Shown here: positions 22,471-31,612 of the stretch, piece by piece
Layout of the letters: every line of letters begins with the position of its first letter
Position numbering within the stretch: the stretch's first letter is position 1
Assembly: GCF_010131535.1 (NCBI RefSeq)
Contig: NZ_WUBS01000001.1
Coordinates: 340,762 to 404,761 of the forward strand
Source: Acerihabitans arboris
GTDB lineage: Bacteria; Pseudomonadota; Gammaproteobacteria; Enterobacterales; Enterobacteriaceae
Reading direction: 5' to 3'
DNA length: 64,000 bases
Notes under the pieces: generated by a model
What the model saw: the letters and a program-made list of their open reading frames with translations, nothing else
Database searches by the model: none
Told to the model about the DNA's origin: nothing
Made by a program: the position numbers and the translations under genes

Positions 22471-23223
22471 ATGAAAAGACTTGCAGGGAAAACGGCTATC
22501 GTTACCGGTGCTTCAAAAGGGATCGGAGCAGGTATCGCCCGGGAACTGGCGCGCCAGGGGGCGCAGGTGGTGGTGAACTATGCGTCCGATCGCAGCGGAG
22601 CCGATAAGGTTGTCGCAGCCATTGAGGCAGAGGGCGGCCAGGCGATTGCCGTTCAGGCCAGCGTAGCAATCGCGGCGGATGTAAAGCGGCTGTTTACCGA
22701 AACCACGCGTGCCTACGGGAAACCTGATATTCTCGTGAACAACGCCGCAGTCTACGGCCCGACGCCGCTTGAGGCCATCACGATTGATGAGTTTCACCGG
22801 CAGTTTAACACCAACGTTCTGGGCGTCATCCAGACCATTCAGGAAGCGGCGAATCACTTCAGCGAATCCGGAGGAGCCATCGTCAATATCGGCTCCATCG
22901 ACAGCTGTCGCGCCGTACCGGGAATGGCAGTCTACTCCGCAACCAAAGGCGCTCTGGATGCGCTGACCAGGGTGCTTGCAGCTGAACTTGGTTCACGAGG
23001 CATCAGAGTAAATACCCTGGCTCCCGGAGGGACCCATACCGAAGGGATTATCAGTGCCGGATTTATTGGCAGCCCGTTCGAAACTGACATGATCGAACGA
23101 ACGCCGCTTGGCAGGCTGGGCCAGCCGCAGGATATTGCGAAGGTTGCGGCATTTCTGGCTTCGGACGATGCGGCCTGGATCACCGGTGATCGCCTTGTGG
23201 CCTCCGGTGGGTTCTACGGTTGA
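22471..23223 (+). CDS. Short-chain dehydrogenase/reductase (SDR) 2
   Basis: A 250-residue classical SDR with TGASKGIGAGIAREL, NNAAVYGPT, a catalytic Ser in NIGSIDS and YSATKGA. It ends DRLVASGGFYG. It is related to, but clearly different from, the upstream SDR. The pair under a LysR gene resembles acquired oxidoreductase cassettes; no substrate can be assigned. Confidence 0.92.
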   Translation: MKRLAGKTAIVTGASKGIGAGIARELARQGAQVVVNYASDRSGADKVVAAIEAEGGQAIAVQASVAIAADVKRLFTETTRAYGKPDILVNNAAVYGPTPLEAITIDEFHRQFNTNVLGVIQTIQEAANHFSESGGAIVNIGSIDSCRAVPGMAVYSATKGALDALTRVLAAELGSRGIRVNTLAPGGTHTEGIISAGFIGSPFETDMIERTPLGRLGQPQDIAKVAAFLASDDAAWITGDRLVASGGFYG

Positions 23224-23301
23224 GCGCGTAATCAATAGCGATAAAAAAGGGTGGCTTTTTTCAGGCGCTTGTCCTGTAGCTATGAAGACAGCGTTAAAAA
23301 G

Positions 23302-24242
23302 GTAAGCGTACGCCCAGTCTTGCGGCTACCCACAATTATATCAATATAATCATTAAGATAATTAGATAACGTCGTATCCAGGGATGGGTGTTTATGGTCA
23401 ATTTGGAACAGGCCTCGACTTCGCTTTCATGGCTCGATGAGGAAATTAATTCTTCTACTTTTAGCGATCGCCGTCATGCCAGCCACTTTAAATCTCTGAT
23501 GCAAAAACTCCGGCAAGGGATGGGAAACAGCCTGCCCTTTGCCTGCCAGGATCGCGCAGCGACAAAAGCGGCTTACCGGTTTCTTTCCAGCACCAGAATT
23601 GATGAGCAGATGCTTCTGCAGGGGCATACCGAAGCCACCTGCCGGCGTGTGGAAGCCGCTTCGCAAGAAACCATACTCCTCCTGCAGGATACCACTACTT
23701 TTGGTTATCACCGGAACAACCCTGATGCAGTTGGCTTCGCGGGCCACTACACCACAGGGCTTGCCACAACAGGAAATGATACCGGCATCATTCACGGGAT
23801 CCTGATGCATTCCAGCCTGGCCGCGACGACACAGGGACTTCCGCTGGGCCTGACGGCGGTTAGATTCTGGACCCGTAAGAAATTCAAAGGGACGAATGCC
23901 TTGAAAAGAAAAATTAATCCGACCCGAGTTCCCATTGGGGAAAAATAAAGTTATCGCTGGCTGGAGAAAATACCGAAAGCTCCGGTGGAACTGGCGTGCA
24001 CAAAAGTAGAGAGAAAACTCCGGATCCTATGATGAAAGATACAGCACAAATAATGTTCTCATCACCGCTTGAGGAATATACGATAAAACTTGCGCAACTC
24101 GGTGGCATATGGGTAATAAAAACAATCACCCACCAGGAAATATCGTTATCTGGCGGGGTCTGCGACGTTTAAATGAAATACAGGCGGGATGGGAAATCGC
24201 GACGGAACGATGTGGGTAGTTGAAGACTGGGCGTACGCTTAC
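23302..24242 (+). mobile_element. IS4-family (IS50-like) element, internally deleted, with both inverted repeats
   Basis: The left end (23302-23333) begins GTAAGCGTACGCCCAGTCTT. The right end (24212-24242) is its reverse complement: 20 identical terminal bases, and the inner CTACCCAC is also shared. An IS4-family transposase start lies inside the left end and a transposase C-terminus (WRGLRRLNEIQAGWEIA) runs into the right end. The element is about 940 bp, against roughly 1.5 kb expected for this group, so the middle is lost. I see no target-site duplication. Confidence 0.85.
23394..23948 (+). pseudogene. IS4-family transposase, N-terminal part
   Basis: About 180 residues similar to the Tn5/IS50 branch. 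The N-terminal DNA-binding region has CQDRAATKAAYRFLSS. The first catalytic Asp is in LLQDTTTFGYH, followed by GHYTTGLATTGNDTGIIHGILMHSSLA (given here in two overlapping blocks of the same region). After KKFKGTNALKRK the frame leaves the family and stops. The other catalytic residues are missing; only a C-terminal scrap survives at about 24,080-24,220. Not functional. Confidence 0.85.
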
Positions 24243-24304
24243 GGGATTTCCCAGCCGTTTGAAAATGCAAAAGTCGATCCTGATGCCTGGTAAAACGAAA
24301 GATA

Positions 24305-25129
24305 TTAGAGTGATAATGGCTGATAGAGTGGATAAGTAAAGAAAAGCAGATGGATCAGATTAAGTCCAAAATGAAAAAGTGTTGAGATCCACAAACAACC
24401 ACTCCACATCCATGCCAGTCCATATATTACTCCCGATAGACCTGCGAATAGCATGAGTTGTGGGCCACCAACATAGTGCAATGCACCAAACAGAATGCTT
24501 GCTACGATGAGTGAACTATACGGGGAAAGGAAATTCCCCAGCCTTTGTTGAAAATATCCACGGAATAATGCTTCCTCGGCGAGGGAAACAAAAAATAGGT
24601 TTGCCAATACATATTGCCATAACCATTCAGGATGGTGCGTTTCGAATCTTAAACCTCCAATGTACACGGCAAAAATAAGTAATGCTGGCACAGATAAGGT
24701 TAGAACCAACCACAGCCACATTTTGGGCGGTAAGGTGGATTTAGATTTGAAAAGCGTTGATATACATGCAAGTAAGATGAAAGGTATTATTGCCTTATCA
24801 AGGTTATAGTACATCGTAAAGGTGGTGCTCAGTGGTCCAACATATGCTGCATCCAAAACCTTTAGATTGTTGAATCCTGGAATAAGATGCATGGTTAAAC
24901 CAATTGCGATAATAACTAGAATTAATTCCGTTATTATGCGAAAAATTAATTTATCTCTAAATTTAAAGCGCAATAAAGTAATTGCAATTATGCTTATTAT
25001 TATCAAGCTACCTATTGGCGTCAAAATATTACCTGACATTGCTGATATGAAGGTAAGAGCGAGTAAAAAAAGAGATAATGGCGTTAGAAAGAGTAAGGTA
25101 AGTAATGAACTTGCAAGTAGTAACCACAT
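24305..25129 (-). CDS. CPBP-family intramembrane metalloprotease
   Basis: A 274-residue integral membrane protein with about eight hydrophobic segments. The C-terminal half carries the three CPBP/Abi motifs: EEALFR at residues 185-190, FGALH at 214-218 and HFGLN at 253-257. These supply the Glu and His zinc ligands. GGAAG lies just upstream of the ATG. The gene is far more AT-rich than its surroundings and sits between IS remnants, so it was acquired. Relatives take part in CAAX processing or bacteriocin self-immunity; no peptide gene is visible beside it. Confidence 0.85.
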   Translation of the reverse strand: MWLLLASSLLTLLFLTPLSLFLLALTFISAMSGNILTPIGSLIIISIIAITLLRFKFRDKLIFRIITELILVIIAIGLTMHLIPGFNNLKVLDAAYVGPLSTTFTMYYNLDKAIIPFILLACISTLFKSKSTLPPKMWLWLVLTLSVPALLIFAVYIGGLRFETHHPEWLWQYVLANLFFVSLAEEALFRGYFQQRLGNFLSPYSSLIVASILFGALHYVGGPQLMLFAGLSGVIYGLAWMWSGCLWISTLFHFGLNLIHLLFFTYPLYQPLSL

Positions 25130-25175
25130 AGAGCTTCCTTGTGTGTAAAAAATAGTATCAATTTTCCCTAAAAAA

Positions 25176-25458
25176 TGAGGTCTCCGCTACGATTTTAGTC
25201 ATCATCTGGGGGCTATCCTACGGGGGGATCCCCGTAGGTTTTCAAACATGGGTACTTAGGGCTGTACCAAATATCACGGAAAGTGCCGGGGCGGTGTTTA
25301 TAGCGGTTTTTCCATTCGCCGTGGCCGGTGGCGCTATGCTCGGTGGCATCATCGTAGAACGCTATAGCCTTTCGGCCAACCTGATTCTTGGAGGAATTGC
25401 GGTGCTGATAACAGCTTTTATTATATGTTATTTTAGTCGCGCATGGATCGTATCTTAA
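25176..25458 (+). pseudogene. MFS transporter, C-terminal fragment
   Basis: About 93 residues, without a start codon in frame. The last three transmembrane segments of a DHA1-type major-facilitator protein are readable: VIIWGLSYGGIPVGFQTWV, FPFAVAGGAMLGGIIVE and LILGGIAVLITAFIICYF. The N-terminal three quarters are missing, probably lost during rearrangement of the island. Confidence 0.75.
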
Positions 25459-25666
25459 GGCTGATTATTTGACACCTTTCGATGGAAGTTTTCATTCATT
25501 CCGTGTCGGCATCATCTGTTTCTGTTGCAGGGTTGCTGGTGCGGAACTAATGGCTACAGGCTGTCCATCGCGAACAAACACAACGTTGCTCAATGGTGTC
25601 GCCATCGATGCAAAAGTGATCCACCGGAGGTGCGGACCAGCACCTGGGCTACTTAGCAGGTAGTTC

Positions 25667-25973
25667 ATGTACCCTTACGAAGACCGCGTCCGAGCGGTAG
25701 TGAATCAGCGTCTGGCGGCGACTAATGCGCGGTGGAAATGGATAATGGAGTGCAACCGCCGATCAATAGCAGAAACGGCGATGTACCGGGTAAAACCGTT
25801 GTTCGGTGGTTCTCCGACGCTGTGTGATGATGGTCAGGTTGCTAGAGGCTATGGCCATGATCCCTGCCCTGAACACAATGACGCGGGTGTTATGCCGATA
25901 AGTGTGCGTATTGCCTGAGAGTTAACCGTGCCGCAGAGACGCTGAACCATAATCTGATTTATTCAACAAAGCC
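25667..25973 (+). pseudogene. IS5-family (IS903-like) 3' remnant with right inverted repeat
   Basis: The frame 25667-25918 contains NRRSIAETAMYRVKPLFGG, the conserved end of IS5-family transposases, and ends ISVRIA. About 40 bases later 25956-25973 reads GATTTATTCAACAAAGCC, the terminal repeat of the IS903 group. The 5' half is missing or scrambled (25469-25666), and I could not find the left repeat. Confidence 0.8.
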
Positions 25974-26491
25974 TCATTCAATCTTACTGTCGATTTATTT
26001 TAAAGCAAATCATGTTCATTTCTCACTACATAACTCCTTTATTCTTTTAATAACGGATTCAGCATTATGAGTCACATAATCCATCATGCTTAATTAAATT
26101 ATATTATTTTTATAAAATCCATTATTATAAAACTGGAAACGTAATCCCGGCGCACAAACCAATAATTTAGCCTTTTGCTCCATGGATTTTTCTATATCTG
26201 CTCCAGTATTATCACTTTCGACCATCCAACCAATCCCGGCTGATCTCAACGTATTTTGCAAAACGGATATGTATTGTTTTTACTTATACAGACCGAACAG
26301 CCCCCTCCGTCACCGGAAATTGGTGAGCGGCCAATAGTCGGAGGAGGTGTGGAACAGAAACCAGCCATTTTATTGCGCCGGATTAAAACATGACCGCAAT
26401 GATGCTTAGTATCACAGTTAGGTATTTGCCGTCATTTTCCCTAATGGCGGCAAATAGATAATTATAACGAGAAATTGGATCCTTTATCCTT
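25974..26491. other. Gene-free AT-rich stretch at the right edge of the island
   Basis: No gene is recognisable. A 12-bp stem with one G-T pair (26424-26455, ATTTGCC/GGCAAAT) lies downstream of the minus-strand membrane-protein gene and may end its transcript, although it lacks a T-tract. The change from IS debris to resident genes happens here. Confidence 0.4.
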
Positions 26492-27514
26492 TTACAGCGG
26501 ACGCTGATGATTAAATCCCGGGCTAGGTTGCGTGCGGCGCCCTACCATACCCATTACGCCGGCCAGAACGGCTTCGACAATCAGCATAAAAAAGGTAAAC
26601 CAGCTGGCTTTAGCGGTAGCGGCCGCCGCCTTTTCGCCCGCTTCACGGGCTTTTTGCTCAGCCTGTTGTTTCAACTCTTCATATTTGGCGCGGGCTTGCT
26701 GGTAACTTTTTTCTGTCTGGTCGACAATCTGGTCGGCTTCCCGATCGCTTTTACCGGTGCGCGCTTTAATGATGTTTTTCAGCGCATCCCGATCGGCGGC
26801 CTGGAAGGTGGTTTCGTTACGCTGGATCAGACCCGTAAAAAATCCGGCAATGTCGGTATCAGCGGTCTGGGGGTGATTGGCAGTATCGGATGCCTGATTT
26901 TGCGCGTTATCGACTTCTCCCGCTGCTTTATCTTGCAGATTTTCCGGCTGCAGTTCTGGTTTACCCGTCTGGCGCAATGTGGTTTCCAGTTCATTTTGCA
27001 AGCTATCGAGATTGATATTATTTTCCGCCAGTTTATCTTTTACCATTTGCGTTACCGGCGGCGCGGCGGCGGATATGCCACTGCCGAGCGTTTGTAAGCC
27101 GGTTCCCGCGATGCTCATGGCGCCGCTCACGGCGTGATTAACCACCACAAGCAGGAACCAGGCACAAATCAAGGTATTCACCCCGAACATTAACAGACCA
27201 TGAAGCGCCCCTTCGCGCTGGGCCAGACGCCCGCTGGCGTATGCACCGGTTGCTATGGCGATCAGCATGCTGGCGCCGGTCCAGATAGCCGCGCCGGTCC
27301 CTAAGCCGGCAAGAGGATTATTTTCTTTCAACGGATCGATAGTGCTGGCGCCCACGGCGGTACCCAATATGGCCAACAGTAAATAGACCACCATTGAAAT
27401 AATGACACCAGCGAAAACGGCACTCCACGAAATACGCTTGAGAGGGACACCGGTTACCGGCTCAACCCATGTCTCATTGTAATTTCCAGGTGCAGTCGTT
27501 GGGGTTTCGCTCAT
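26492..27514 (-). CDS. Uncharacterised membrane protein with long soluble loop
   Basis: 340 residues from the ATG at 27514, which has GGAGA upstream; the frame runs 11 codons further. Transmembrane segments lie at about 30-55, 75-95 and 105-130 and one is near the C-terminus (SWFTFFMLIVEAVLAGVMGM). Between them is a hydrophilic, Gln/Asp/Lys-rich region. Its last part (about residues 255-310) looks like a coiled coil, and KNIIKARTGKSDREADQIVDQ is the kind of repeat seen in stress-associated membrane proteins. I do not recognise a named family; similar proteins occur in several proteobacteria. Confidence 0.7.
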   Translation of the reverse strand: MSETPTTAPGNYNETWVEPVTGVPLKRISWSAVFAGVIISMVVYLLLAILGTAVGASTIDPLKENNPLAGLGTGAAIWTGASMLIAIATGAYASGRLAQREGALHGLLMFGVNTLICAWFLLVVVNHAVSGAMSIAGTGLQTLGSGISAAAPPVTQMVKDKLAENNINLDSLQNELETTLRQTGKPELQPENLQDKAAGEVDNAQNQASDTANHPQTADTDIAGFFTGLIQRNETTFQAADRDALKNIIKARTGKSDREADQIVDQTEKSYQQARAKYEELKQQAEQKAREAGEKAAAATAKASWFTFFMLIVEAVLAGVMGMVGRRTQPSPGFNHQRPL

Positions 27515-28007
27515 GTTGGAATCTCCATTTATCGCTAGACATTTCAAGATTTGAACGCAGTTCAGGTTGAACAGAATGCTGCGCTCTCATGCCAATGGTC
27601 ACATGCCATCCTAACATCACATTAGCTTTATTAATGTTAGTCACATAACAGGAAATGCACCAACAAATCTTTACATATCGTGAGCAAGGTATGAAAATAA
27701 ATAAAAAATACATATTATTCATTATCTTTTGTCAAAGGCAACTCAGCCAAAGTTCCCGCCGTGCTCTTTAAATTATGGGATTGCCCGGTTTTTACTGCGT
27801 AGCAAATGATATATATAGCTAATAATTTGGCCAAATAACGCGCGTTTTTTTGCAGGCCCCGCCAAGCATTTTGGCAGGCAAACGTGGTTGGGTCTTCAGG
27901 AGGCTGATACGCAGGATTTTGGCGATCTCAATCCAATCATTACGGTGAGCGTCAACCTAATCTAAATCAATCCTATTTTATAAATTATGTAAGCGGGGAA
28001 AATACCG
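27515..28007. other. Gene-free stretch between the membrane protein and alkB
   Basis: AT-rich, with stops in all frames. It should contain the promoter of the minus-strand membrane protein; I see no confident -35/-10 pair, RNA gene or repeat. Confidence 0.4.
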
Positions 28008-28655
28008 CTAAAGCGCCTTGCGCAGCGTAATATTAATGCGGTGCGGGCCAACCAGCGAATGATACCCTTCCTTGACCGGCAGGATGCCGTGATAGTTCAG
28101 CCTGGACGGTCCGCCCCACACCACCACGTCGCCATGCGCCAGCGGGATGCGCCGGGCCCGATCGCTGCGCTGCAGGCCGCCGAACCGGAACACCGCCGGC
28201 AGGCCGAGCGACACGGACACGATGGGCGCGTCAAAGTCATGCTCGTCCTTGTCCTGGTGTAGGGAGAGCTTGCTGCCCGGATCGTAGCGGTTCATCAGGC
28301 AGGAATCCGGCAGGTAGTGACCGAAACCCGCCTGCATGGCGGCTTCATCAGCCAGCGCCATCAGGATCCCGGGGATGGGCGGCCAGGGCTTGCCGGTACG
28401 GGAATCCCGCTCCGAGTAGCGGTAGCCACGGCTGTCGCTGTTCCAGCCATTGCCGCACCAGCTCATCGCCACCGACATGACGTGACCGCCCGGCGTGGTC
28501 ATATGGCGCCACGGCACCTGGGCCACCACGCCGTTTACCGCCGCCAGCAGCGCCGGGCCGTGGTCGCGCGCAAAACCATGCAGCACCACCGCTCCGGGGG
28601 CTATTTCTTCGCGCCACGGCGGCGGCGGCGCGTCTTCAAAAAGATCAATGGTCAT
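28008..28655 (-). CDS. alkB: DNA/RNA oxidative demethylase AlkB
   Basis: A 215-216-residue Fe(II)/2-oxoglutarate dioxygenase that removes methyl groups from 1-methyladenine and 3-methylcytosine. The metal ligands are His134 and Asp136 in LHQDKDE and His190 in LNYHGI. The 2-oxoglutarate Arg is in RINITLR. Substrate-loop residues in TPGGHVMSVAM and FRFGG match E. coli AlkB. I use the ATG at 28655; a GTG directly before it is also in frame. It stands alone here; in E. coli it follows ada. Confidence 0.95.
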   Translation of the reverse strand: MTIDLFEDAPPPPWREEIAPGAVVLHGFARDHGPALLAAVNGVVAQVPWRHMTTPGGHVMSVAMSWCGNGWNSDSRGYRYSERDSRTGKPWPPIPGILMALADEAAMQAGFGHYLPDSCLMNRYDPGSKLSLHQDKDEHDFDAPIVSVSLGLPAVFRFGGLQRSDRARRIPLAHGDVVVWGGPSRLNYHGILPVKEGYHSLVGPHRINITLRKAL

Positions 28656-29004
28656 CACTCAAGCCTGTATACATGAACAGTGATTATTTTAGCCCACCGC
28701 GGCCGCTTGTCCAGCGCCATCGCAGGCTGTCCCCGGCGCCCGGCGCGGGACCTGAGGATACAACGGTCGAGCCCGGTGATGGTTATTTCAATATTTCTTA
28801 TAAGCTTAGCTAATTTTGTCACTTGTGAAGGCCGCCGGTATTCCATGACAATATATCAATGAGTGGACTATGTGCTGAAACCGCTGCCAGACCGGCGTTT
28901 GCCTAAGCGCCCTAACCGCTTCCGCCTTTATCATCTGAAGGTTTATCTATTTAAGGTCTGCACGCAGACCCCTTTGTCATGTTTCATCAGGAGAAAAGCC
29001 TTTA
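28656..29004. other. Intergenic region alkB / ABC operon
   Basis: Divergent spacer. The main feature is the palindrome at 28955-28970. No gene is recognised. Confidence 0.4.
28955..28970. promoter_or_regulatory. Perfect palindrome upstream of the ABC/BisC operon
   Basis: GGTCTGCACGCAGACC is a perfect inverted repeat of seven bases around AC, 35 bases ahead of the binding-protein start. It could be an operator or a small hairpin in the leader. It does not fit the MetJ consensus. Confidence 0.4.
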
Positions 29005-29901
29005 ATGAAGTTATCCCATGGTTTTATATCGCTTTTCATGATGGCGGGCGTGCATAACGCCTGGGCGGCCGAGCAAAATGTTCCCACGGCCAGTTCGTTT
29101 CACGTCAAGGCCGATGAAACGCTAAAAAATAAACTGCCCGCCGACATTTTGTCCCGGGGCTATATTATTGCCGGCACCAACCCCAACACGCCGCCCACCA
29201 CCTTTTTCCAGGAAGACAACCGCACGCTGGCGGGACGTGAAATCGATATCATGAACGCCGTTGCCGAACGGCTGGGCGTGACGGTGCACTGGCAGGATAC
29301 CGGCGGGTTCGACAACATTATTCCCGGGCTGAAGTCGGGCCGGTATGACGTGGCGCTGTCCAATATCAACGCCACCAAGGCGCGCTTGCAGCAGATCGAT
29401 TTTATCGGTTATTACAACGCTTCCCGGCTCGGGGTTATTTCCCGTAAAGACGCCAATGTCGCCCCTTTTACCTCGCTATTGGCGGTATGCGGCAAACAGG
29501 TCGGCGGCGGGGCCGGCACCACCCAGCTGACCCGTCTCGAAGCCGCCAGCAAGCAGTGCGTGGAGCAGGGCAAACCGCCGATTAACATTGCGGTGTTCCC
29601 GGACCGCCCCGCCGGGGTGCAGGCCGTGGTCAGCGGGCGCGTGCCGCTGTTTTTCGGCCCTTATGAAGGGCTCACCTGGCAGGTGAACCTGGTGAAAGCG
29701 CTGGCCATGAGCGGCGAAATCAGCGTGGACGACGCGCCGGTTTCCATTGCTTTCCCCAAACAATCGCCATTGGAAGAACCGGTGCAGGCCGCGCTCAATT
29801 CCCTGATCCAGGACGGCAGCTATCAAAAGATCCTCGATCATTGGGGAATCGGCTATGGCGCCGTGAAAGAAGCAAAACGTAACGAAGAGATATTCCAATG
29901 A
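29005..29901 (+). CDS. ABC transporter periplasmic binding protein (amino-acid type)
   Basis: A 298-residue SBP_bac_3 protein. The signal peptide ends at about NAWA-AEQ (residue 22). The body has the family pattern GREIDIMNAVAERLGV, GLKSGRYDVALSNINAT and R..IDFIGYY. RBS AGGAG lies 11 bases upstream. The stop overlaps the permease start as ATGA. It captures an unknown amino-acid-like solute. Because a BisC-type reductase follows in the operon, an S-oxide or N-oxide is a reasonable guess. Confidence 0.9.
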   Translation: MKLSHGFISLFMMAGVHNAWAAEQNVPTASSFHVKADETLKNKLPADILSRGYIIAGTNPNTPPTTFFQEDNRTLAGREIDIMNAVAERLGVTVHWQDTGGFDNIIPGLKSGRYDVALSNINATKARLQQIDFIGYYNASRLGVISRKDANVAPFTSLLAVCGKQVGGGAGTTQLTRLEAASKQCVEQGKPPINIAVFPDRPAGVQAVVSGRVPLFFGPYEGLTWQVNLVKALAMSGEISVDDAPVSIAFPKQSPLEEPVQAALNSLIQDGSYQKILDHWGIGYGAVKEAKRNEEIFQ

Positions 29902-30824
29902 GCAGTACACAGCAGGAAACCGAAGCCGACGGGCTGAGGATTGTCGGCAAACGCTATTACGGCCGCTGGGTCAGCGCGTTTTTCGTGCTGATCCTGCTGT
30001 GCGCCGCCATCCATTCGATGATGTCCAATCCCCGCTTCGAGTGGCAGACTATCGTCGGGAGCTTTACCGAGGCATCCATCCTGCGCGGCGTGCTGATGAC
30101 GCTGCAGTTGACCGTCATTTCGGTTTTGTTCGGTTTTGCCTTCGGCACCGTGCTGGCGCTGATGCGCCTCTCGTCCAATCCGGTGCTGGTGGCGGTAAGC
30201 TGGGCTTATACCTGGTTCTTTCGCGGCGTGCCGATGCTGGTACAGCTGTTCCTCTGGTACAATATCGCCGCGCTCTATCCCAAGATTTCCCTGTCCCTGC
30301 CCGGCGTCGGCGCGCTGTGGAGCGCCGACGCCAACACGTTGATAAGTCCGTTCAGCGCGGCGGTGATCGCGCTGGTGATGCACCAGTCCGCCTATGCCGC
30401 GGAAATCGTGCGCGCCGGCATCCAGAGCGTCGGCCATGGCCAACTGGAAGCGGCGCGGGCGCTGGGCTATCGCCCGGCGCAGATCTTTCGCCACACCATA
30501 TTGCCGCAGGCGATGCGGGCTATTTTGCCGCCGGCCGGCAACGAAATTATCGGCCAGCTGAAGACCACCGCGGTGGTCTCGGTGATCGCGCTGCAGGATG
30601 TGCTGTTCTCGGCGCAAATTATCTACCAGCGCACCTACCAGGTGATTCCGCTGTTGCTGGTAGCGACGCTGTGGTATTTGCTGATGACCTCGGTCCTGTC
30701 GGTGGGCCAGTATTACGTTGAGCGCTATTTTAGCCGCAGCGTGACCCGCCAGCCAAGCCAGGAGCGGACGAAACGCAAGCCGTTGTTTTATAGCCTGAAG
30801 ACCGGGAGGGTAAACAATGGCTGA
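29898..30824 (+). CDS. ABC transporter permease (amino-acid type)
   Basis: A 308-residue inner-membrane permease of the HisM/GlnP family, a little long because of N- and C-terminal tails. After an N-terminal transmembrane helix comes TLQLTVISVLFGFAFGTVLAL. The EAA loop (EAARALGYRPAQIFRHTILPQA) contacts the ATPase. Translationally coupled on both sides: four bases overlap with the binding protein and eight with the ATPase gene. Confidence 0.92.
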   Translation: MSSTQQETEADGLRIVGKRYYGRWVSAFFVLILLCAAIHSMMSNPRFEWQTIVGSFTEASILRGVLMTLQLTVISVLFGFAFGTVLALMRLSSNPVLVAVSWAYTWFFRGVPMLVQLFLWYNIAALYPKISLSLPGVGALWSADANTLISPFSAAVIALVMHQSAYAAEIVRAGIQSVGHGQLEAARALGYRPAQIFRHTILPQAMRAILPPAGNEIIGQLKTTAVVSVIALQDVLFSAQIIYQRTYQVIPLLLVATLWYLLMTSVLSVGQYYVERYFSRSVTRQPSQERTKRKPLFYSLKTGRVNNG

Positions 30825-31578
30825 GACCATCACCCTGCGCAAGGTCACCAAACGTTTTTCCGGCAACACCATCCTCGATAATATTACGCTTGATATTCCC
30901 GCCGGCTCGGTGACGGTGATCCTCGGGCCGTCCGGCTCCGGCAAATCTACCCTGCTGCGGTGCATCAACCATCTGGAAAAGCTTGATGGCGGCACCATTC
31001 TTATCGGCGGTGAACTAGTGGGCTACCGGCAGAAAGGACAGGCGCTCCATGAATTAGGCAGCCGCGAGATTGCGCTTCAGCGCAGCCGGATAGGTATGGT
31101 GTTCCAGCAATTTAACCTCTTTTCGCACCGCACGGTGCTGCAAAACATTATTGACGCGCCCATGCTGGTGAAAAAGTTGAGCCGTCAGCAGGCCACCAGC
31201 AAGGCGCGACTGTTGCTGCGGCAGGTCGGGCTGGCCGAACGGGAAAACGACTGGCCGCAACAGCTTTCCGGCGGACAGCAGCAGCGCGTCGCCATAGCCC
31301 GTGCGCTGGCTATGGATCCGGCGGTGCTGCTGTTTGATGAACCGACCTCGGCGCTGGATCCGGAACTGGTGGGAGAAGTGCTGCAGGTGATTAAAACGCT
31401 GGCGCATTCCGGCATCACCATGGTAATTGTTACCCACGAGATTGGCTTTGCGCGTGAAGTGGCGGATAACGTCGTCTTTATGGAAGAAGGTAAAATTGTC
31501 GCCGCCGGTCCGGCACACAGCGTGCTGGACGACCCGCAAAACCACCGCGTGCGGCACTTCCTGGCAACCGTGCTGTAA
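30817..31578 (+). CDS. ABC transporter ATP-binding protein (amino-acid type)
   Basis: 253 residues of the GlnQ/HisP type. Walker [14 protein letters not shown], signature [15 protein letters not shown], Walker [15 protein letters not shown] and the switch His in VTHEIGF are all intact. Third gene of the operon; the reductase gene starts about 35 bases after its stop. Confidence 0.95.
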   Translation: MAETITLRKVTKRFSGNTILDNITLDIPAGSVTVILGPSGSGKSTLLRCINHLEKLDGGTILIGGELVGYRQKGQALHELGSREIALQRSRIGMVFQQFNLFSHRTVLQNIIDAPMLVKKLSRQQATSKARLLLRQVGLAERENDWPQQLSGGQQQRVAIARALAMDPAVLLFDEPTSALDPELVGEVLQVIKTLAHSGITMVIVTHEIGFAREVADNVVFMEEGKIVAAGPAHSVLDDPQNHRVRHFLATVL

Positions 31579-31612
31579 ACCACCGGCTTGTTATTTCACC
31601 TGGATACCCTTG

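Noticed and set aside
28955..28970. MetJ operator
   Set aside because: The palindrome lacks the AGACGTCT repeats; only an unknown operator or hairpin is supported.
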